Below are positions 59,327 through 64,000 of a DNA stretch of 64,000 nucleotides, piece by piece. Under the pieces are notes generated by a model. That model made no database searches, was not told the origin of the DNA, and worked only from the letters and a program-made list of their open reading frames with translations. The position numbers were made by a program, and so were the translations under genes. The stretch comes from Paenibacillus phytohabitans (GTDB lineage: Bacteria; Bacillota; Bacilli; Paenibacillales; Paenibacillaceae). Where the stretch lies: NCBI RefSeq assembly GCF_013141775.1, contig NZ_WHOB01000042.1, forward strand, positions 1 through 64,000, written 5' to 3'. The number at the start of each line of letters is the position of its first letter. Position 1 is the stretch's first letter.

Positions 59327-59656
59327 TTGTCAGGAAGCAATGAATACGGGGCGCTGACAGAAGGCGTATATTATATTCTTCTGTCACTTTTCACCCCGAT
59401 GCACGGTTACGGAATTATGCAGAATGTGAAGCTGCTGAGTAACGGGCGCGTGGAGCTTGGCGCCGGCACGCTGTATGGCGCGCTTGGCACGCTGGTCGAG
59501 CGGGGCTGGATTGAGCCGCTGGCGGGCGGTCAGGATTCCCGCAAGAAGGAATACCGGATTACGGAGTCAGGCAGATCTGCACTGCTGAGCGAAATGACCA
59601 GGCTCGATGAGCTGTTGTCTAATGGAAGAAAGCTAATAGGAGGCGAACCGGAATGA
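59327..59656 (+). CDS. PadR family transcriptional regulator
   Basis: 109 residues from TTG 59327, which has AGGTGAGG upstream; ATG 59285 is in frame but lacks a ribosome site. The pattern EYGALTEGVYYILLSLFTPM, HGYGIMQNV, LGAGTLYGALGTLVERGWIE and KKEYRITESGR is PadR. It is expected to repress its own operon through the TATATCGG palindromes. The DUF2812 gene overlaps its stop by 4 nt (ATGA). Confidence 0.92.
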   Translation: MSGSNEYGALTEGVYYILLSLFTPMHGYGIMQNVKLLSNGRVELGAGTLYGALGTLVERGWIEPLAGGQDSRKKEYRITESGRSALLSEMTRLDELLSNGRKLIGGEPE

Positions 59657-60234
59657 GTCATGTGGTACGCAAATATTTCGCGGATTTTGAGAAGGAAGAG
59701 CAGTGGCTGAATGACATGTCTGCCAAAGGTCTTGCGCTTGTCGAATACTCCTGGGCCCGTTATGTATTTGAAGAGAGCGCCCCGGGGGAATACATCTACA
59801 GGCTTGAGCTGCTGGAGGAAGATCCGAAGAAAGCCAAGTCTGCCGAATACCTGCAGTTCATGGAGGAGACAGGGGCCGAGCGTGTGCCTGCCGGTAAACG
59901 GCCATCGGGCAAGACTGTATATGTTAACCCGCGCTGGGTAATCTTTCGAAAAAAAGCAGCGGAGGGTGCCTTCACCATCTATTCGGATACCGATTCCAAA
60001 ATCAAGCATTATCAGAGAATATACCGGTTATGGATTTCGCTCGCGGTGATGGAGCTGATCATTGGCGTCTTTAATATATCCCTGATGTTTGTGAACAATC
60101 CCACCGCCCTCAACAGAATCAACCTTATCATGGGCCTGCTGCTCATCGTTCTGGCCCTGTTCTTCATTTCATTAAGTATGCCTATCCGCCGCAAGATTAC
60201 CAAGCTGCAAAATGACAAGCTAGTCCGGGAGTGA
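59653..60234 (+). CDS. DUF2812 family membrane protein
   Basis: 193 residues. The first 130 residues are a soluble DUF2812-like domain (MSHVVRKYFADFEKEEQWLN, MSAKGLALVEYSWARYVFEE, YRLELLEEDP); two hydrophobic segments follow at about 128-148 and 158-178. Coupled to PadR, the usual genome context of this family. Probably an envelope stress or antimicrobial response membrane protein; function unknown. Confidence 0.9.
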   Translation: MSHVVRKYFADFEKEEQWLNDMSAKGLALVEYSWARYVFEESAPGEYIYRLELLEEDPKKAKSAEYLQFMEETGAERVPAGKRPSGKTVYVNPRWVIFRKKAAEGAFTIYSDTDSKIKHYQRIYRLWISLAVMELIIGVFNISLMFVNNPTALNRINLIMGLLLIVLALFFISLSMPIRRKITKLQNDKLVRE

Positions 60235-60251
60235 GCCTTGGGACTCCGTGA

Positions 60252-60425
60252 GGCGTTCTGCGGTGACATTCGGACGTTGGCGGGGCGTTCTGTGGTGACG
60301 ATTCGGGCGTTGGCGAGGCGTTCTGCGGTGATGATCCGGGCGTTGGCGAGGCGTTCTGCGGTGATGATCCGGGCGTTGGCGAGGCGTTCTGCGGTGATGA
60401 TCCGGGCGTTGGCGAGGCGTTCCAA
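60252..60425. repeat. 33-bp tandem repeat, five copies plus a partial one
   Basis: Unit GGCGTTCTGCGGTGATGATC then CGGGCGTTGGCGA. Copies begin at 60252 (32 bases, one base deleted), 60284, 60317, 60350, 60383, with a partial at 60416; the third to fifth are identical. It starts 18 bases after the DUF2812 stop. Frames on both strands stay open because the unit is a multiple of three, but no ribosome site supports translation. Confidence 0.92.
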
Positions 60426-60468
60426 CAGCGCGTTCACCTCACTCCGGCTCCATTTAGCTTGTGAAAAG

Positions 60469-60658
60469 GACTGAGATTCCGCTATTCCGTCAGATTGGGC
60501 AGATTCGCGGGCCAAGCGGACTGAGATTCCGTTAATTGACCGATCAGGCTTCATTTGTGGCTCATTTGAACAAGATAACGGAATCTCAGTCCGAATCAGC
60601 GGCAATATGAGGCTTTTGGCCAAAATAGCGTCTTCTCAGTCCGCTTCATTCCGACTAC
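60469..60658. repeat. Dispersed intergenic repeat, copy B (CGGAATCTCAGTCCG family)
   Basis: GGACTGAGATTCCG occurs at 60468 and 60518, then TAACGGAATCTCAGTCCG at 60576 and CTTCTCAGTCCG at 60631, all about 50-58 bases apart; the middle two form an 18-base inverted repeat with a 39-base loop. Same order as 32789-32990. Confidence 0.8.
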
Positions 60659-60663
60659 GCCAT

Positions 60664-61015
60664 CTGCACCAGTAACTCCCCCACTTGCGCCACATCCGCC
60701 AACTCCCGCCACATCCGCCACACCTGCCTCTTTCGCTTTTTCCCATCCTCCCGCTACATCCGCCTCTTCCGCTTCTTCCGCTTTTTTCCGCATCTTCCGC
60801 CACATCCGCATCTTCCGCCTCTTCCGCTTTTCCCCGCCCTCCCGCTTCTTCCGCTTTTCCCCGTATCTCCCGTCTCTCCCGCTTTTCCCTGCCCTCCCGC
60901 CACATCCACATCTTCCGCCTCTTCCGCTTTTCCCTGCCCTCCCGCCACATCCGCATCTTCCGCTTCTTCCGCTTTTCCCCGCCTCTCCCGCCTCTCTCGC
61001 CACATCCGCCAATTT
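60664..61015. repeat. Long pyrimidine-rich degenerate repeat tract
   Basis: About 350 bases on the plus strand built of variants of TCTTCCGCTTTTCCC and CCGCCACATCCGC, almost without purine runs. The open frame on the minus strand gives a repetitive Gly/Glu/Lys/Arg sequence without ribosome site, so I treat it as non-coding or degenerate. It lies in the 880-base gap 60235-61115, which also holds the two repeats above. Confidence 0.8.
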
Positions 61016-61070
61016 TTTCATTTCCGGTTTCAATCTAATTTGTGTGACCTTCACGTCCCCGAACATCAAC

Positions 61071-61103
61071 AAAAAGCCGGACGCAAACGCGCTGCTTCCG
61101 GCT
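61071..61103 (-). terminator. Terminator of GH4 gene
   Basis: On the minus strand AGCCGGA and TCCGGCT form a stem with a 15-base GC-rich loop, followed by TTTTTG. It starts 13 bases past the stop at 61116. Confidence 0.85.
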
Positions 61104-61115
61104 GAAGTAACTTAT

Positions 61116-62621
61116 TTAGTGTACCTTCTCTCTATCCTTGCCCTTATCGGACTCCCCGGCGTTTTTGTTCGCGGCCTCACGGTCCTGCATCATTTCATCC
61201 ACCGTCTTCACCTTCAGCCGGGCAGCGCCTTCGTTGCCGGCATTCGTCGGGATCAGATTACCGGAAGCTAGACGTTCCTTCGCTTCAGCTATAGCCGCGC
61301 CGTACTGCGGCAGCCAAGGCTCCCCGGCAACCAGCATCTCATCCACCATCTGCCAGATCTCCTTCGGATTACAGACCGCACCGACCAGCGGGTCCATCAT
61401 GAAGGCCTGGCGCAGCAGCTTGTCATCGCCATGCACGGCTGCTTCCACGGCCAGCCGCTGCACGGAGATGCTTACATTGCAGACAGCCGCCGGGCCCAGC
61501 GGCAGGTCGCCGACCAGCGGCATCGAGATACCGTTGCGGTCTACATACCCCGGAGCTTCAATAATGGCATCGTCCGGCAAATTGGAGATGACCCCGTTAT
61601 TCACCATATTGAAATGACCTCTGTACACGCGGCCCGTCTCAAGTCCTTCTATTATATAGGAGCCATGCTCCTCGCCACGGTTCTCCCGGGTATACTCCAG
61701 AGCCGGTTCCTTCATCCAGTTCGGGAAGTCCGTTTCGAACCAGTTGCGGCCTTCTGTGCAGACCCGCAGGTATCCGCCTGTCTCGCCGTTGATCCAGCTG
61801 CCCAGATCGATCCAGTCCATAATCTCGCCGCTGCGTTTGCGGTACCAGGGAACATATTCGCTCAGATGTCCGTTCGACTCCGTGCTGTAGTAGCCGAAGC
61901 GGCGGAGCATATCGATCCGCACCTTCTCGGTCCGGCTGAATTCCGGATGCTGCTCGAAGGCCTCCAGCAGTCCGGCCGTCAGATCCTTGCCCTCATGCTT
62001 CGCAGAGATGTACCAGGTCTGGTGATTGATTCCGGCGCAGATAATATCCACCTGCGACTTCTCCAGCCCGTAGACTTCGGCGATCTGATGATGTCCGTGC
62101 TGTACGCCATGGCAGAGTCCGATGGTCCGCACACCGCCATATTTATTGCAGGCCCACGTGAGCATGGCCATGGGATTCGAGTAATTCAGGAGCAGCACAT
62201 CCGGCGCAGCCGTCTCCCGGATATCCCGGCAGATCTCCAGCATCTCGGCAATGCCGCGCTGTCCGTACATGATCCCTCCCGCACACAGCGTATCACCTAC
62301 GCATTGGTCCACGCCGTATTTCAGCGGAATGTCCACATCGGTGGCGAACGCCTCAAGGCCGCCCATGCGTATAGTGCAAAATACGTACCTGGCATCCTTC
62401 AGCGCTTCTCTCCGGTCCGTGGTGGGAGCGATCACGATATCCAGGCCGTTCTCCTTAATATCCTTCTGGCACAGCTCAGTGACCATCTGCAGATTATGGC
62501 TGTTTATATCCATGAATGAGACTTCAATATTACGGAATTCCGGTACTGTCAGCAGGTCGCGCAGCAGCCCGCGTGTAAATCCAATACTGCCCGCCCCGAT
62601 AAAGGTTACTTTAAAAGACAT
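61116..62621 (-). CDS. melA: GH4 alpha-galactosidase-like enzyme, MelA type
   Basis: 501 residues from ATG 62621, with GGAGGATGATAACA upstream. GH4 features: dinucleotide site FIGAGSIGFTRGLLRDLL, LNYSNPMAMLTWA with the catalytic Asn, the metal-binding Cys in LCHGVQHGHHQ and His in GINHQTWYI. GH4 enzymes use NAD and a divalent metal and act by redox elimination. The C-terminus has an extra charged tail (NKNAGESDKGKDREKVH). Substrate alpha-galactoside is inferred; alpha-galacturonidase is possible. The AraC gene is 133 nt upstream. Confidence 0.9.
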   Translation of the reverse strand: MSFKVTFIGAGSIGFTRGLLRDLLTVPEFRNIEVSFMDINSHNLQMVTELCQKDIKENGLDIVIAPTTDRREALKDARYVFCTIRMGGLEAFATDVDIPLKYGVDQCVGDTLCAGGIMYGQRGIAEMLEICRDIRETAAPDVLLLNYSNPMAMLTWACNKYGGVRTIGLCHGVQHGHHQIAEVYGLEKSQVDIICAGINHQTWYISAKHEGKDLTAGLLEAFEQHPEFSRTEKVRIDMLRRFGYYSTESNGHLSEYVPWYRKRSGEIMDWIDLGSWINGETGGYLRVCTEGRNWFETDFPNWMKEPALEYTRENRGEEHGSYIIEGLETGRVYRGHFNMVNNGVISNLPDDAIIEAPGYVDRNGISMPLVGDLPLGPAAVCNVSISVQRLAVEAAVHGDDKLLRQAFMMDPLVGAVCNPKEIWQMVDEMLVAGEPWLPQYGAAIAEAKERLASGNLIPTNAGNEGAARLKVKTVDEMMQDREAANKNAGESDKGKDREKVH

Positions 62622-62754
62622 TGTTATCATCCTCCGGCAAAGAATTGTAGATTCTTGTCCATTGTAGCAAGGAGGCTGCGGGAAACGTAACCAATATCAT
62701 GACCACTTTGCCGTCATAGTGTCAACAATTCTCACCTTTAGAGCAGAAACCCAT

Positions 62755-63660
62755 CTATTCCTCACTCCAGGAATGGCGGTCCAGCGAGTTGCGGTATTCG
62801 ATCGGAGTACAGCCGGTATACTTTTTGAACAGGAGATGAAAATACTGCCTGCTGCTAATGCCCACATAATCAGCGATTTCAGCGACCGGAATCTCACTCT
62901 GCCCAAGCAGCATCCGGGCCTTCTCCATACGCAGCCTGTTCAGGTAATCGGTTAAGGTCTGGCCGGTATGTGTCCTGAAGATCCGCTGCAGATAGCCCGG
63001 GTGGACATTCACAGTGAGCGCGACTTCCTTGACTTGAATACTCCGGTCATAGTTCTGGTGCAGGAACTCTACCGCGCGCCGTACATAGAGCTGTGAAGGC
63101 TGCCCACTTGCCGGCAGCGATTCCCGCCGCAGTCTGGACAGACGCAGCAGCAATTCCGAGAAGAGCAGATGCGCCATGCTGTTTCCGCGCTTCCCCTGCT
63201 GATCCAGCTCCAGCACCAATGCCTTTAGTACATGAAACACCTCTTCCTGGTCTGACAGCACCAGACTATTGAAGGGACTCTGCAGCAAATCCGCCAGCGC
63301 CTCTTCCTCCCGGACCAGCCTGCTTACCGAGGGAGCTACACCGCCGTACTCTGTGAATGCGAATTCCACATTCAGCATCCGGCAGGAGGACCCGTCTTCG
63401 ACGATCAGCCTGTGGGGAACGCCCGCATCCAGCAGAATCATTTCTCCCCGCTTCAGCCGGAAGGGGGTATGGCCGCCCGATTCATCCCGTACCTCGACCA
63501 CACAGCTGCCTGAGATCAGATACATGATTTCGGTCGAATTATGCTGATGGTAGGCCATCGTGTAGTTGCTCCACTGCTTGTAATAGTAGGCCAGGAATCG
63601 CGGGCTGTAATCCCCTTCAAGCAAAGCCTGCTGAAAAAGACTTCCGTTCAACTCCGGCAT
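62755..63660 (-). CDS. AraC family transcriptional regulator with cupin-type sensor
   Basis: 301 residues. An N-terminal cupin-like ligand domain (YHQHNSTEIMYLISGSCVVE, RGEMILLDAGVPHRL) is followed by the AraC DNA-binding domain at about 205-295 (SIQVKEVALTVNVHPGYLQR, then VAEIADYVGISSRQYFHLLF and GCTPIEYRNSL). Placed just upstream of the GH4 gene on the same strand and so probably its activator in response to an alpha-galactoside or related sugar. Confidence 0.93.
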   Translation of the reverse strand: MPELNGSLFQQALLEGDYSPRFLAYYYKQWSNYTMAYHQHNSTEIMYLISGSCVVEVRDESGGHTPFRLKRGEMILLDAGVPHRLIVEDGSSCRMLNVEFAFTEYGGVAPSVSRLVREEEALADLLQSPFNSLVLSDQEEVFHVLKALVLELDQQGKRGNSMAHLLFSELLLRLSRLRRESLPASGQPSQLYVRRAVEFLHQNYDRSIQVKEVALTVNVHPGYLQRIFRTHTGQTLTDYLNRLRMEKARMLLGQSEIPVAEIADYVGISSRQYFHLLFKKYTGCTPIEYRNSLDRHSWSEE

Positions 63661-64000
63661 CCCGCATGCCTCCTTCGCCAGTATTCATAGCACAAGTGTA
63701 TCCCTTGAGCTCCGCCAGGACAAGAAGCTGACCGAAGTCCAATACTGGAATAACATAGCTTTATAAGTTAATCATTTCTTGAATGTAAATTAGAATTTCA
63801 GTGAGGATCACACAGATTCAGAGCTCCCTCCTCGCAGATAATCAAAATTTCCCAGTAATCTCTCTATCCGCGTAAATGTTGTAAGTATTACAACTTTAGT
63901 TCATGTAGCCAGGGGTTTTCCAGAGTATTGTTGTATGAAATACAACAATTGGTTCATTAATTCGACTGGATTAGATGAAATATTGTATTTAATACATTTT
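63661..64000. repeat. Intergenic end of window with TTGTTGTAT/ATACAACAA palindrome cluster
   Basis: 340 bases without a gene. From about 63870 three related palindromes lie 54-55 bases apart: TGTTGTAAGTATTACAAC (63876), TTGTTGTATGAAATACAACAA (near 63931) and TGAAATATTGTATTTAATAC (63978). Same family as 13890-14073 and 41150-41345. The first 200 bases show only a possible promoter region for araC. Confidence 0.65.

Noticed and set aside
60252..60425. CRISPR array
   Set aside because: The 33-bp units abut directly with no spacers, no cas genes are present and copies differ only by point changes.
60012..61072. Two minus-strand repetitive open frames (ERLANARIITA repeats and Gly/Glu/Lys/Arg-rich)
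   Set aside because: They come from 33-bp and pyrimidine repeats, lack ribosome sites, and one runs through the DUF2812 gene antisense.

Overview
The window looks like chromosome of a spore-forming, low-to-medium GC Gram-positive bacterium, most likely Paenibacillus or a close relative. The support is a cotJABC spore-coat operon, yhbH, a Firmicute-order sufCDSUB operon, a licT/bglP/bglH beta-glucoside system with two RAT antiterminator sites, a BmrCD-like heterodimeric ABC exporter, and AGGAGG-type ribosome binding sites on nearly every gene. No rRNA, tRNA, CRISPR array or insertion sequence was recognised.

Layout. 1-10.7 kb (minus strand, visibly AT-rich): an HlyB/HlyD-like type I secretion pair, a large secreted Ig-like repeat protein, a small membrane-anchored protein, and an RTX lipase whose 3' end runs off the left edge. 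11.2-13.7 kb: MerR regulator plus SDR oxidoreductase, a small basic protein, a kinase-like protein. 14.0-15.2 kb: cotJABC. 15.3-23.7 kb: CBS/CorC membrane protein, radical SAM protein, two HD-GYP proteins, uppP, yunD-like metallophosphatase, a MoaD-MoaE fusion. 23.7-28.3 kb: beta-glucoside PTS operon under LicT. 28.4-33.7 kb: BmrCD-like exporter, a dispersed repeat and a DHFR-like protein. 33.8-39.1 kb: suf operon behind a Fur-like box. 39.2-44.4 kb: nitroreductase/MarR pair, Dps and small proteins. 44.4-49.1 kb: copper-amine-oxidase-N repeat protein, lipoprotein, methyltransferase. 49.3-57.7 kb: a giant DUF11-type repeat protein split in two frames. 57.8-60.2 kb: yhbH and a PadR/DUF2812 pair. 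60.2-61.1 kb: non-coding repeats. 61.1-63.7 kb: GH4 enzyme and AraC regulator.

The most unusual system is the 1-10.7 kb cassette. It has the inner-membrane ABC transporter and adaptor of a haemolysin-type I secretion system and an RTX substrate in one operon, but the organism should lack an outer membrane. Two proteins of unrecognised family are encoded between transporter and substrate and are candidates for Gram-positive-specific parts. Two other themes stand out. First, a surface-type repeat protein of about 2,800 residues has no signal peptide, an apparent ATT start and a frame break inside one repeat. Second, two families of dispersed intergenic repeats are built from short palindromic motifs spaced about 50-57 nt apart. 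All calls come from reading the sequence; no database search was run.
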